Below are positions 34,929 through 43,705 of a DNA stretch of 64,000 nt, in pieces. Under the pieces are notes generated by a model. It was not told where the DNA came from, did no database searches, and saw only the letters and a list, made by a program, of their open reading frames with translations. The first letter of the stretch is position 1. The number at the start of each line of letters is the position of its first letter. The stretch is from Bdellovibrio sp. ZAP7 (GTDB taxonomy: Bacteria; Bdellovibrionota; FAC87; UBA2466). The DNA lies in assembly GCA_945878405.1 (NCBI GenBank), contig CAMCTJ010000002.1:67099-131098 (forward strand), in the 5' to 3' direction. A program made the position numbers and the translations under genes.

Positions 34929-34958
34929 TTGAGTTTGAGTAACGCTACGTGCTATAAT
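34929..34958 (+). promoter_or_regulatory. Putative sigma-70 promoter for the tadC-FHA operon
   Basis: TTGAGT (34929-34934), 18-base spacer and an exact TATAAT (34953-34958), followed by a roughly 120-nt leader to tadC. It diverges from the putative small-RNA promoter at 34871. The remaining stretch between them (34872-34928) shows nothing further. Confidence 0.65.
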
Positions 34959-35084
34959 AGAGGCGTTAAAGGTGCCAATCACTAGCTGGCTAAGTACTTA
35001 AGATATTTTGTTTTTTTTCCGAAAAGAGTGCTGAAACCATAGGGTTACTTTGGGCTCTGTTTGGAAAAGAGCTTGGGAGTATTT

Positions 35085-35972
35085 ATGTCTGTTTTAGCAT
35101 TGGTAGCTTTAGTGCTCACTGGAAGTAGTGCGTTTTATATCGGGTGGAATCTGTTTTCCGGTGAAATCGAAGGGGCTGCTGCTGGACAACTCGATCCTGG
35201 AAAAAGAACTTCTAAAAACGGTCTTTTAAATCTCTCCAGAAAAATGTTTCGTCCGTTGGTAATGCCTTATTCCCAACGAATTCAGGCGGAGAGCTGGCGA
35301 AAGAAAAACAAGCGGCTCATTATCTCGGCAGGTCTTGAAAATGAGATCGATGTTGATGAGCTTCTCGCCTTCAAAATATTTCTTGGAGTAGTCGCTCCTC
35401 CCGTTGTGTATCTCTGGTTTTTCGCCAACGGAATGCGTCCCTCCTTCATGATATTCCTGTTTTTGGGTTTGATTCTGTACATGTATCCGAGTCTCTGGAT
35501 TTCTGGACTTCGAAAAAAGCGACAAGAGGAAATTAAACTTCAGCTTCCTTTTGTGATTGATTTGATGACTCTTTCCACTGAAGCGGGTCTTGATTTTATT
35601 GGCGCGATTCAAAAGGTGGTTGAAAAAACCAGGCCCGGTCCTCTGGTAGATGAATTAGAAAGAATGTTGCAACAAACCCAGTTAGGAACAAGCCGCGCAG
35701 ACGCTATGAGAGAGCTTGCGTGGCGTATTGATTTAACGGAAGTCTCCTCATTGATAGCTGTTCTAGTTACTGCTGATGAAATGGGGGGAAGTATCGGGGC
35801 TGTTCTTCGGGTGCAAGCTGATCTCATTCGCACGCAAAGGTTTAATAGCGCTGAAAAAAAGGGGGCAGCTGCTTCTCAGAAGCTCCTATTTCCGCTGATT
35901 CTATTTATTATGCCCGCGGTTTTTATCATGATCTTTGGCCCAGTCATTTTAGGATTTATAGGAGCTAAATAG
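35085..35972 (+). CDS. TadC-like type II secretion F-domain protein
   Basis: A 295-residue inner-membrane platform protein of the Flp/Tad pilus type. Membrane helices lie at about 2-20, 95-112, 116-135 and 270-292; the T2SSF core shows FVIDLMTLSTEAGLDFIGAIQKV, the FLRELxxxL-like ELERMLQQTQLGTSRADAMREL and TADEMGGSIGAVLRVQADLIR. The ATG at 35085 follows GGGAG; a TTG at 35061 is the only longer option. The neighbouring Tad genes (ATPase, TadB) are not in the window; instead DUF192 and FHA proteins follow. Confidence 0.9.
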   Translation: MSVLALVALVLTGSSAFYIGWNLFSGEIEGAAAGQLDPGKRTSKNGLLNLSRKMFRPLVMPYSQRIQAESWRKKNKRLIISAGLENEIDVDELLAFKIFLGVVAPPVVYLWFFANGMRPSFMIFLFLGLILYMYPSLWISGLRKKRQEEIKLQLPFVIDLMTLSTEAGLDFIGAIQKVVEKTRPGPLVDELERMLQQTQLGTSRADAMRELAWRIDLTEVSSLIAVLVTADEMGGSIGAVLRVQADLIRTQRFNSAEKKGAAASQKLLFPLILFIMPAVFIMIFGPVILGFIGAK

Positions 35973-36326
35973 GTGAAAACGGTATTAACAAAGGGAGGAG
36001 TAGTCCTTTACGAAAGTTGTCGAGTAGCGAACACTTTCGTCTCTCGTTTTCTGGGGCTCATGGGCAAATCGAGCGTTCCAGAAGATGAAGCTTTGGTATT
36101 TCCCAAGTGCAATTCCATTCACACCTTTTTTATGAAAATCCCCATCGACGTCATTTTTGTTTCAAAAACAGGAAAAGTTATACAAGTTTTTCCAGAGCTC
36201 CACCCTTGGAGACTTTTGCTACCGGTCAAAGGGGCAGCTCATGCTATCGAGCTTACATCGCGGGGAGCAGATAGAAAAAATATACAGATTGGGGATCAGC
36301 TGATCTGTCCTGGGGTATTTGAATGA
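35973..36326 (+). CDS. DUF192 family protein
   Basis: A 117-residue DUF192 protein starting with GTG directly after the tadC stop, with GGAG in reach. Family features are SRFLGLMGKSSVPEDEALVFPKCNSIHTFFMKIPIDVIFV and GKVIQVFPELHPW, VKGAAHAIEL. DUF192 function is unknown, but these proteins often lie beside Tad/type II secretion genes. The stop overlaps the next start (ATGA). Confidence 0.9.
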   Translation: MKTVLTKGGVVLYESCRVANTFVSRFLGLMGKSSVPEDEALVFPKCNSIHTFFMKIPIDVIFVSKTGKVIQVFPELHPWRLLLPVKGAAHAIELTSRGADRKNIQIGDQLICPGVFE

Positions 36327-37918
36327 GATTTGAGATTTTACAGAATGGACAGGTCATTGAGACCAAGAATCTGAGCGAGGGGCAGTACCAGATCGGTCGT
36401 TCTGACACCTGTGATATTTGTCTGAAGTCCAGTCGAGTTTCAAAGCAACACGGGGTCATTGTCATCAAGGGTTCTCAAGCAGCTATTTTGGATTCTGGAT
36501 CTGCCAATGGGATCTTTGTGAACGGAATTTTAATAAAGAAACAGCGATTGAATTATGGAGATGTGATTGCAATCGGAGAGTTTCAGATTCGTTGTTCTCG
36601 TCCCTTTCCAGTCAAACAGGACGGTGGGGGAGCTTTCGCTGGTGTTTCAGGAAATTTAGCGAGAAAACTAGATCATGACTATCTTCCGTCTGAAAAAGAA
36701 GTGCCAACTAAGCCAGTCCTAAATCTTCAACAACAGTTTGCTCAAGTCGTTGAGGAAAAGGTTCTCGTTCCTTTTTACGGGGTGATGAAAGTTGCGGATT
36801 GGCGTTGGGTTTTGGGAACACTCATTATTAGTGCTCTTGCTCTTTCTGTCTTGTTGGCTGCTCGTCCGATTTATGTATGGGCCACTGGCTTGGCTGAAAA
36901 AGAAGCATTGGACCGCGCTCACGCGATTGTGAATCAAATCGTTCGGGAGAATTTCCGAAGTCTTCAAAAAGGCGGGGACTACGCGAGACTGAGTGTCGAG
37001 CCTTGGGAGTCTGTCCGTGGATTTAAAGAAATTTACATTTTAGATGGGCAAAACGGAAATATTCTCGCTCCTATAAAACTCTTTAATAAAAGCTTGAGTG
37101 ATCCTTACGCCTTGATCGCATTTCGTCGAGTGATAGATGAGAAAGCGGCTCAGGTGACTATCGAACACCCGGCGGGAGGGTTTATTGTTGCCCAGCCGGT
37201 CCCCCAGTCAGCCGTAGAAAACTCTTCGGATATCAATGTCGGGCCAGCAGCTGTGGTTTTAGGAAACTTTACTGCAACGGAGAGTATTACTTCTGTATTT
37301 GAACCTGTTCTCGAGGCTCTCATTTTCGCTGTGTTCTTGGGCCTCCTGGCTTTTTACTTAGTGATGAAAATGGTCACTCGGCCTATCCAGCAAATTCAAG
37401 AACAATTAGATGCTGCCCTACGCGGTGAGCCCGTCAGTGTTGCCTGTGATGTTAAACTAACGGAGTTAGAAAACCTTGCCCAGGTGATCAATTTCTCTGT
37501 CTCAAGGCTCAGACAGTCTAATGCTGACATGAGTGCGCCCGTAGGGGATTCGGATTCCGATTCTGAGGATACTCTCTTATTAAAAACAATCGAAGAACTC
37601 GATGTGGGAACGGGAGATGCCCTCCTCTTATTGGATAAAGAGAAAAAAGTGAAATTTGTGGGGCATGTTCTCGAGGAATTAATTGGGATGAGATCCGAAT
37701 ACGCCAAAGGACAGAATATATCTGACTGTTGTCGTGACGCCGGGTTTGCAGGAACAGCTATTGATCTGAGCGAGCGGGTCATCGGAAGTCTCGGCGAAAC
37801 ACAGAATGCTGTTTTAGATATCAATGGAACGAACCGCCCAATGGCGGCCGTAGGACACAGAAGTCAGAATGGTGAAATACGATTCATTCTCCTAACTGTG
37901 AGGATGACTTCTAGTTAA
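36323..37918 (+). CDS. FHA-domain membrane sensor with HAMP- and PAS-like parts
   Basis: A 531-residue protein. The FHA domain is at residues about 5-90 (QIGRSDTCDICL, SRVSKQHG, SANGIFVNG). A first membrane helix lies at about 165-187, then a region of about 140 residues likely outside the cytoplasm, a second helix at about 330-352 (LIFAVFLGLLAFYLVMK), a HAMP-like linker (VTRPIQQIQEQLDAALRGE) and a PAS-like C-terminal domain (about 430-530). It lacks kinase or cyclase motifs, so it looks like a phosphothreonine-reading sensory adaptor at the Tad apparatus. The start overlaps DUF192. Confidence 0.88.
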   Translation: MRFEILQNGQVIETKNLSEGQYQIGRSDTCDICLKSSRVSKQHGVIVIKGSQAAILDSGSANGIFVNGILIKKQRLNYGDVIAIGEFQIRCSRPFPVKQDGGGAFAGVSGNLARKLDHDYLPSEKEVPTKPVLNLQQQFAQVVEEKVLVPFYGVMKVADWRWVLGTLIISALALSVLLAARPIYVWATGLAEKEALDRAHAIVNQIVRENFRSLQKGGDYARLSVEPWESVRGFKEIYILDGQNGNILAPIKLFNKSLSDPYALIAFRRVIDEKAAQVTIEHPAGGFIVAQPVPQSAVENSSDINVGPAAVVLGNFTATESITSVFEPVLEALIFAVFLGLLAFYLVMKMVTRPIQQIQEQLDAALRGEPVSVACDVKLTELENLAQVINFSVSRLRQSNADMSAPVGDSDSDSEDTLLLKTIEELDVGTGDALLLLDKEKKVKFVGHVLEELIGMRSEYAKGQNISDCCRDAGFAGTAIDLSERVIGSLGETQNAVLDINGTNRPMAAVGHRSQNGEIRFILLTVRMTSS

Positions 37919-37926
37919 AAGGATTT

Positions 37927-38934
37927 ATGGGATCAGCAGTTGAAAAAAATCAGGAGCCTAGTCTCTTTCCTAGCCTGGAGCAGTTATCTGGGGTGGGCAA
38001 AGGACGGGTCTATTACCTGGATCAGTCCCGAATTACGATTGGTAGAGCAGAGACCAATCACGTAGTAGTTGTCGACGATTCTGTGTCCCGAGAGCATGCC
38101 ATCATTGAAAAAGGAGATGATGGTGCCTTTGTTGTTTTCGATAACCAAAGTCGGAACGGGATATTAGTTAACGGTAAAAAAGTCGAAGCCTCTGTGATTG
38201 AGGGCAACGACCAAGTGAGTATTGGTACGGTACTTTTCAGATTTTCAATCCCCCGTGATCAGTTTGAAGCGGACGAATCCGCTGCACCGGGTTCAGATTC
38301 ACCACTGCTTCCCGGAAAGAAAAAGCTGGGTCTTAATCGAAGAGCCATTCTCTATGGTGGAGCTGGCCTTGTGTTAGCTGCCGTGTTTTTGATGGATAAA
38401 GGAACTCCACAACAGTCGGATTCAAAAAAGACGAAACCAGAGGATCCAAACGGAAAGCCTCAGGTAGTTGTGAGTGAGGCTCCAACTCCCCCCAAAGTCA
38501 CTGATCCGCAAAGACAAGAAGTCATCGATCTCACTAAAAATCCGGTTGAAAGTTCATTGGAGCAGTTAACTCAAAATGATGTCAGTGTGGCCGATTCGGA
38601 AACACATTTTAGAAGAGGGCAAAGAGAGTATTTCAATAAAAATTATCACCGAGCGATCAATTCCTTTGAGTTGGCCCTTTCGTTGAATAGAAATCACCCA
38701 GTCGCTGGGTATTACCTGAAAGCTGCAATTCATGAGGCCGAGGAAGAGGCTAAGAAAAACTACGAAATGGGGATGAAGTACTTTGAGTCACTCCAATACC
38801 AGAGAGCTATTTATCATTTTCAACAGACACAGAACTTACTTTCTCATAGACCGCAGGATCCTGTGATATCTGAGGCTGAAAAGTATATCCGACTTTCGAG
38901 GCAGCGTTTGCAGGCCGCTGAAATGTTCCCATGA
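37927..38934 (+). CDS. FHA-domain protein with one membrane helix and TPR-like tail
   Basis: A 335-residue protein. FHA at about 30-110 (TIGRAETNHVVV, SVSREHAIIE, QSRNGILVNGKK), one membrane helix at about 140-156 (AILYGGAGLVLAAVFLM) and a C-terminal helical region with two or three TPR-like units (RRGQREYFNKNYHRAINSFE and similar). AAAGGA precedes the ATG. It should place FHA in the cytoplasm and TPR outside it. It overlaps the following gene (ATGA). Confidence 0.88.
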   Translation: MGSAVEKNQEPSLFPSLEQLSGVGKGRVYYLDQSRITIGRAETNHVVVVDDSVSREHAIIEKGDDGAFVVFDNQSRNGILVNGKKVEASVIEGNDQVSIGTVLFRFSIPRDQFEADESAAPGSDSPLLPGKKKLGLNRRAILYGGAGLVLAAVFLMDKGTPQQSDSKKTKPEDPNGKPQVVVSEAPTPPKVTDPQRQEVIDLTKNPVESSLEQLTQNDVSVADSETHFRRGQREYFNKNYHRAINSFELALSLNRNHPVAGYYLKAAIHEAEEEAKKNYEMGMKYFESLQYQRAIYHFQQTQNLLSHRPQDPVISEAEKYIRLSRQRLQAAEMFP

Positions 38935-41003
38935 AGCTCATTTTGCGAATCGAAACTGAGAACGGGTTAGAACCCATCTTGAAAGAGTTTGGGGCCGGAG
39001 TGTACCGTTTGGGTCGATCTGAGTTTTGTGATTTGGTCCTTGATGGAAAAGATATCAGTCGGAGTCATTTGGAAATCAGGGTCACCGAGTCAGCGGTTTA
39101 TGTGACAAACATGAGCAGTAGTGGGCAGGTGAAGTTAAATGGGGAAAGAGTTGAGACCGGAGAAGTACGGGATGGCGATCGAGTTCAAATCGGTTCCCAC
39201 GTCCTTATGTTTCAAATGGAATTGGAGGCAAGTTCTCTGGATGCTCCTCCAGCTATTAATGAAATTGCCATCGAGTCTACCCCTGAATCTGAAGCCGAAC
39301 CATTGCTCGAAGCCCAACCGGAACCTCCTCCTGAGCCTATCCAAGAGTTTCAACAGCCAATTGCCGAAGTGAGAGAATTTCCGTTAATGGAGCGCTATGG
39401 AGCGGAACCTTCTCAAGTTGAGGGGGCCCTGGCCCTAAAGACTGAGAACACTGACCTGGAAAGCCAAGCAGTTGTTGCAAAACTCATTTTTACCGAAGGG
39501 CCGTTGGCCGGAACTGAAATACCGGTTCAAGGGTATGAGATGACGATGGGCCGCAGTAAAAAAGCAGATATCTATATTCCCGACGATAAACTATCCAGAA
39601 AACACGCCAAGATCTCGCGCGTTGGCCAAGGTTACAGACTTATCGATCTGGACAGCAGAAATGGAACTTACGTTAATGGAGTGCGAGTTTTAGAGCACCC
39701 GCTTAATAGTTTTGATGTCGTTGAACTTGGAAAAAGCAAAATAAAATTCTTAATCCTAGATCTTGATATGGGGGGATTAGAGAAGGGTGGGCCCATCAGA
39801 GTGATCGATGGGGGTGTCCAAACCAAGTCAATTCAGTTGGTAGCGGATCCTCAGCCTCCTCAGGAATCTGCCCCAGTCGATTTTTCACCAAAAGAGGAAG
39901 TCCCTCCGAAGAAAAATCGCCTCCGACGAAATATAATCCTAGGGGGAGCGGTCTTAGTTTTATTGATGGTGCTTTTTGCTCTTCCACAAGGGGAAAATCC
40001 TGAACAAGCAAAACAATCAGAAACTTCTCAAGAAGTCCAAGAGCAAGTCAAACAAGCTCCCGTGGATGCTAATTTAGCGCCTGCTGTTCCAAGAGAGTTT
40101 TCAGACCTGACTTCGGAAGCACAAAGAAAAGTCGAGGGTCACTACAATACTGCACTCCGTTTTCAGGCCAAGGAAGAATTTGAAGGCGCCTACGGAGAGA
40201 TTAAAGAGCTCCACACCATGATTCCTTACTATAAAGAGTCGAAGAAATTAGAGACATTTCTCCTTAAAAAGATAAAAGAAAAACAGAAAGAAGAAGCTAC
40301 TGAGAGAGCGAATCGCGATCGCTATGCAGAACTCCAAATTTATTTGGAAGATGGTCTAGAATACTTGAAACAAGGAGACTTTGCTCGAGCGGAAGAGGCT
40401 TTTAATAACGTACTTGTTCTGGATCCTAAAAATTCAACGGCAGCTAAGGGAGTTCGAGCAGCCCAACTTCAAATCAGAGATATCGAACAGTTACCTCCTG
40501 AAGTAGATCCCGAGATGGAAAAAAGGAAACTAGTGGTTCAACTGATGGAGCAGGCTGCGTTGAAATATGAGGAGAAGTCCTATCAAGAGGCTATCAACTT
40601 GGCTGAAAAGGTAAGAACGATTGAACTTAAAGGTGAGACAGAATATTTGAATCAAGCAAAACAACTCATTGATAAGGCAAGACTGCAACAGAAAGAAGAG
40701 TTCGAACCCTTCCTGATTCAAGCCAAAGAAAAGTTTGCGGAAGGAGATTACAATCTCAGCCGCGATCTCTGTGATGAAATGCTTCGAAGAGATAAGTCTT
40801 ATGAGGCCGCTCAGGAGTGTAGCCTGCGAGCAAGAAAACAGCTCAATCGATTAGCTAAAGAGGCTTATACCCACGGTTACATCCTAGAAAGCATGAACCG
40901 AATTGAAGAAGCTAAACAATACTGGAATCGAGCTAAGAATTACGCCCGTCCAGGAGACCCCTACTACGAAAAGATCCAGAGAAAACTGGATAATTATCAG
41001 TAA
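38931..41003 (+). CDS. Tandem-FHA, membrane-anchored TPR protein
   Basis: A 690-residue protein. A first FHA domain (about 1-85; YRLGRSEFCDLVL, ISRSHLEI) and a second (about 180-270; MTMGRSKKADIYI, LSRKHAKI, RNGTYVNG) flank a Pro/Glu-rich linker. A single helix at about 333-352 (IILGGAVLVLLMVLFAL) leads to a large helical part with several TPR-like repeats and long Lys/Glu-rich helices (about 395-690). It is the last gene of the tadC operon and the third FHA/TPR protein, so it may be a periplasmic assembly scaffold read by cytoplasmic phosphorylation. Confidence 0.88.
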   Translation: MKLILRIETENGLEPILKEFGAGVYRLGRSEFCDLVLDGKDISRSHLEIRVTESAVYVTNMSSSGQVKLNGERVETGEVRDGDRVQIGSHVLMFQMELEASSLDAPPAINEIAIESTPESEAEPLLEAQPEPPPEPIQEFQQPIAEVREFPLMERYGAEPSQVEGALALKTENTDLESQAVVAKLIFTEGPLAGTEIPVQGYEMTMGRSKKADIYIPDDKLSRKHAKISRVGQGYRLIDLDSRNGTYVNGVRVLEHPLNSFDVVELGKSKIKFLILDLDMGGLEKGGPIRVIDGGVQTKSIQLVADPQPPQESAPVDFSPKEEVPPKKNRLRRNIILGGAVLVLLMVLFALPQGENPEQAKQSETSQEVQEQVKQAPVDANLAPAVPREFSDLTSEAQRKVEGHYNTALRFQAKEEFEGAYGEIKELHTMIPYYKESKKLETFLLKKIKEKQKEEATERANRDRYAELQIYLEDGLEYLKQGDFARAEEAFNNVLVLDPKNSTAAKGVRAAQLQIRDIEQLPPEVDPEMEKRKLVVQLMEQAALKYEEKSYQEAINLAEKVRTIELKGETEYLNQAKQLIDKARLQQKEEFEPFLIQAKEKFAEGDYNLSRDLCDEMLRRDKSYEAAQECSLRARKQLNRLAKEAYTHGYILESMNRIEEAKQYWNRAKNYARPGDPYYEKIQRKLDNYQ

Positions 41004-41006
41004 GAG

Positions 41007-42458
41007 CTAGTCGAGTGCCACCCAAACCGATTTAACCTGCGTGTAGAGCTCCAGAGCATGTTCCCCAAGTTCTCTACCAAAACCACTCTGCTTGAATCCA
41101 CCAAACGGAGAAGCAGCATCAAACTGGTTGTAACAGTTAATCCAAATCGTTCCTGCTTTTACTTCTTTAGCAAAGCGGTGGGCTTTTCCGATATCACGTG
41201 TCCAAATGCCAGCTGAGAGCCCGTACACAGTGTCGTTGGCTTGTTTGAGCAAATCATTCGTATCTTTGAAGGAAATAGCGCACACCACTGGTCCAAAAAT
41301 CTCCTCTCGAGCAACCGTCATTTGGTTGGTGACCCCTTCAAGAACAGTCGGTTTGATAAAGTAACCTTTGGTATGCGCAGGAGCGCCTCCAGTCACAACT
41401 TTTGCACCTTCTTTTTTACCCTGTTCAATATAGCCAAGTATCTTTTTGAACTGTTCTTGAGAAACCTGGGCTCCCATTTGAGTTTTCGGATCTAAGGGAT
41501 CGCCCACTACCAATCTCTCAGCTTTTGTTTTCAGCTTATTTAGGAACTCATCATGAATGGATTGTTCTACAAATAAGCGAGAACCAGCACAGCAAACTTC
41601 TCCTTGATTGAAGAAGATCCCTCGAAGAGCTCCATTCACAGCATCATCAAGATTTGAGTCAGCAAAAACGATATTGGGTGCTTTACCACCCAGTTCCAGT
41701 GAAACCCGTTTCAGGTTGGTTTCGCTTGCCATTTTCATGACAAGTTTTCCAATGTCGGTCGATCCGGTGAAAGCCACCTTATCCACATCCATGTGTCGAG
41801 CAAGAGCAGCTCCTGCTGTTGGACCGAATCCAGTCACGATGTTTAAAACTCCAGGAGGAAGGCCTGCTTCAATCAAAATTTCCCCTAAACGAAGAGCGGA
41901 GAGGGGAGTTTGTTCGGCGGGTTTCAAAACGACGGTACACCCAGTTGCCAAAGCAGGGCCAAGTTTCCATGCAGCCATTAATAGAGGAAAGTTCCAGGGA
42001 ATGATTTGTCCGACGACCCCTGCTGGTTCACGAAGAGTGTAATTTAAAAAGGGCCCATTAACCGGAATAGTTTCACCATGAATTTTATCTGCTAGGCCTG
42101 CGTAATACTCAAAAGTTTCAATCGCCAAAGTAAGATCAACGTGCAGAGTTTCTGAAACCGGCTTTCCGTTATTAAGAGTTTCTAGTTCCGCAATTTCTTG
42201 ACGATATTTATCTAAAAGAAGTGCAGCTCGGTTCAAGATTCGACCGCGTTCTCGGGCGGACATTTTTTTCCAAGCGCCCCCTTCAAAAGCTCGTCTTGCT
42301 GCACTGACAGCTCGGTTTACATCCTCTAGATCTCCTTCTGCGCAATCCGTTAGCTTGGTTTCTGTCGCTGGATTAATGACATCAAATCGTTTTCCGCTAG
42401 CGGCTTCGGTCCATTCATTATTGATAAGGATTTTTCCGGGTTTGATCTGAGCTTTCAT
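41007..42458 (-). CDS. NAD(P)-dependent aldehyde dehydrogenase
   Basis: A 483-residue class 3/ALDH2-type enzyme oxidising aldehydes to acids. The catalytic Cys is C289 (in QGEVCCAGSR), the general base is Glu255 (SLELGGKAPNI), and the nucleotide loop is FTGSTDIGK. The ATG at 42458 has AGGAGG upstream; the longer open frame to 42530 lacks one. It converges on the FHA operon with a 3-bp gap. Physiological substrate unknown. Confidence 0.96.
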   Translation of the reverse strand: MKAQIKPGKILINNEWTEAASGKRFDVINPATETKLTDCAEGDLEDVNRAVSAARRAFEGGAWKKMSARERGRILNRAALLLDKYRQEIAELETLNNGKPVSETLHVDLTLAIETFEYYAGLADKIHGETIPVNGPFLNYTLREPAGVVGQIIPWNFPLLMAAWKLGPALATGCTVVLKPAEQTPLSALRLGEILIEAGLPPGVLNIVTGFGPTAGAALARHMDVDKVAFTGSTDIGKLVMKMASETNLKRVSLELGGKAPNIVFADSNLDDAVNGALRGIFFNQGEVCCAGSRLFVEQSIHDEFLNKLKTKAERLVVGDPLDPKTQMGAQVSQEQFKKILGYIEQGKKEGAKVVTGGAPAHTKGYFIKPTVLEGVTNQMTVAREEIFGPVVCAISFKDTNDLLKQANDTVYGLSAGIWTRDIGKAHRFAKEVKAGTIWINCYNQFDAASPFGGFKQSGFGRELGEHALELYTQVKSVWVALD

Positions 42459-42725
42459 AGGTTTAGTTCCTCCTAGAACAAATTGAGTCTTAACAGTTGA
42501 GATCTCTTTTATCAAACACTTAAGTAGCACTTGAAAATCCGAGGTAAAATAAAAAAATAGTGTAAAAACAATGCATTACAGAGGCAGGGTCTTGTTGCTC
42601 ATAATCAATAATGCGACGTGACTTTTTCCTGGGGCGCTTCTGTGTTGGGGTGGGTTAATACAAAAAATTAAAAGAGTGCCATAATGATAAATCCCACGAA
42701 CAAACTTAAAAAAAGAGGATGGTCT

Positions 42726-43226
42726 ATGAAGAATACTCTTAACCTTATGGTTGTTTTGGTTGCTTCTTTCGTTCTTTTTAGTTGTGGTAACCAAAGTCCT
42801 AGTGAACCCGGATCTAAAAAATCCCAATTAGGCCAAGCCAAAATTATTTTGAAAGTTTTTGCTGGATACTCTTGTGCGAGTTGCAACGAAGAACTGCCTG
42901 TTTTGAATCGACGCATTTCCAGTGAACTAGGTTCTAAGGCTGCCCTAGTGGATTCTCGAGTTTACGTGGTGGCAGGCCCCAATTGGAGCAAAGCTGACCA
43001 GCAAGTTGCGGATCGGTATGGTCGGGAGCTTGGTTTGACCCAGTTCCAAATGATGGTCGATAATCGATGTCAAACGGAGTATCGAAAATACTATCCCGGA
43101 ACCAGTTGTTTAGTTCCCGCAACTGTCATTACTCGCCCCGACGGAGAAGTTTTGGAAGTTTATGATCCGGGTGTCTTGGATATGGACGAGTTTATGGCAA
43201 GAGTTCAGGAGCTTATTAATGGCTAA
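42726..43226 (+). CDS. Thioredoxin-fold lipoprotein
   Basis: A 166-residue lipoprotein with lipobox VLFSC at about residue 20, then a thioredoxin-like domain with a CASC motif in FAGYSCASCNEELPVL and a cis-Pro region (CLVPATVIT). The family includes periplasmic thiol-disulfide proteins and glutaredoxin-like assembly factors. The ATG at 42726 follows AGAGG; a longer frame to 42684 is rejected. The stop overlaps the start of the TlpA-like gene by 8 bp. Confidence 0.8.
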   Translation: MKNTLNLMVVLVASFVLFSCGNQSPSEPGSKKSQLGQAKIILKVFAGYSCASCNEELPVLNRRISSELGSKAALVDSRVYVVAGPNWSKADQQVADRYGRELGLTQFQMMVDNRCQTEYRKYYPGTSCLVPATVITRPDGEVLEVYDPGVLDMDEFMARVQELING

Positions 43227-43701
43227 GCGGCTAATCACTCTTCTGAGCTTGTGTTTAGCCCTGCAGCTAATGGCTAAGCAAGCTCCCCAATTTCAAGGTG
43301 AGACCTTAGATGGGAAGAGAGTTTCGCTGAAGCAAAGCCTGCGTCCCGGAAGATCTTTAATTCTTTGTTTTTGGGCTAGTTGGTGCACGCCTTGTCTTCA
43401 AGAGTTAAAAGAAGTGAGTACTCGACTAAAAAATGACCCTAGTCTTCCTTTAGATATGTTGGCTATTAATGTCGATACTTCTGAGACAGCAAGTGATGTT
43501 GGCCCAACACTAAAACTTTATGGATTTGATTTTCCTGTGGTGATGGATCAAAAACATACCATTTTCTCCAAGTATCAAGGCGCCAAGAGTCTTCCCTTTT
43601 CGGCGCTCATTTCTCCCGAAGGAGAAATATCCAAAACCTTTTCCGGATTTGATGAACAGATGTTTGAAGAAGTAAAAAAGCATCTATCTCCCAAAACTTA
43701 A
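43219..43701 (+). CDS. TlpA/ResA-like thioredoxin
   Basis: A 160-residue exported thiol-disulfide oxidoreductase. Signal peptide residues 1-18 (MAKRLITLLSLCLALQLMA), then the AhpC/TSA-Redoxin fold (APQFQGETLDGKRVSL), active site WASWCTPCLQEL and DTSETASDVG. It probably reduces periplasmic disulfides. AGGAG precedes the ATG, which overlaps the preceding lipoprotein gene. A beta-barrel gene follows 4 bp after the stop. Confidence 0.9.
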   Translation: MAKRLITLLSLCLALQLMAKQAPQFQGETLDGKRVSLKQSLRPGRSLILCFWASWCTPCLQELKEVSTRLKNDPSLPLDMLAINVDTSETASDVGPTLKLYGFDFPVVMDQKHTIFSKYQGAKSLPFSALISPEGEISKTFSGFDEQMFEEVKKHLSPKT

Positions 43702-43705
43702 TTTT

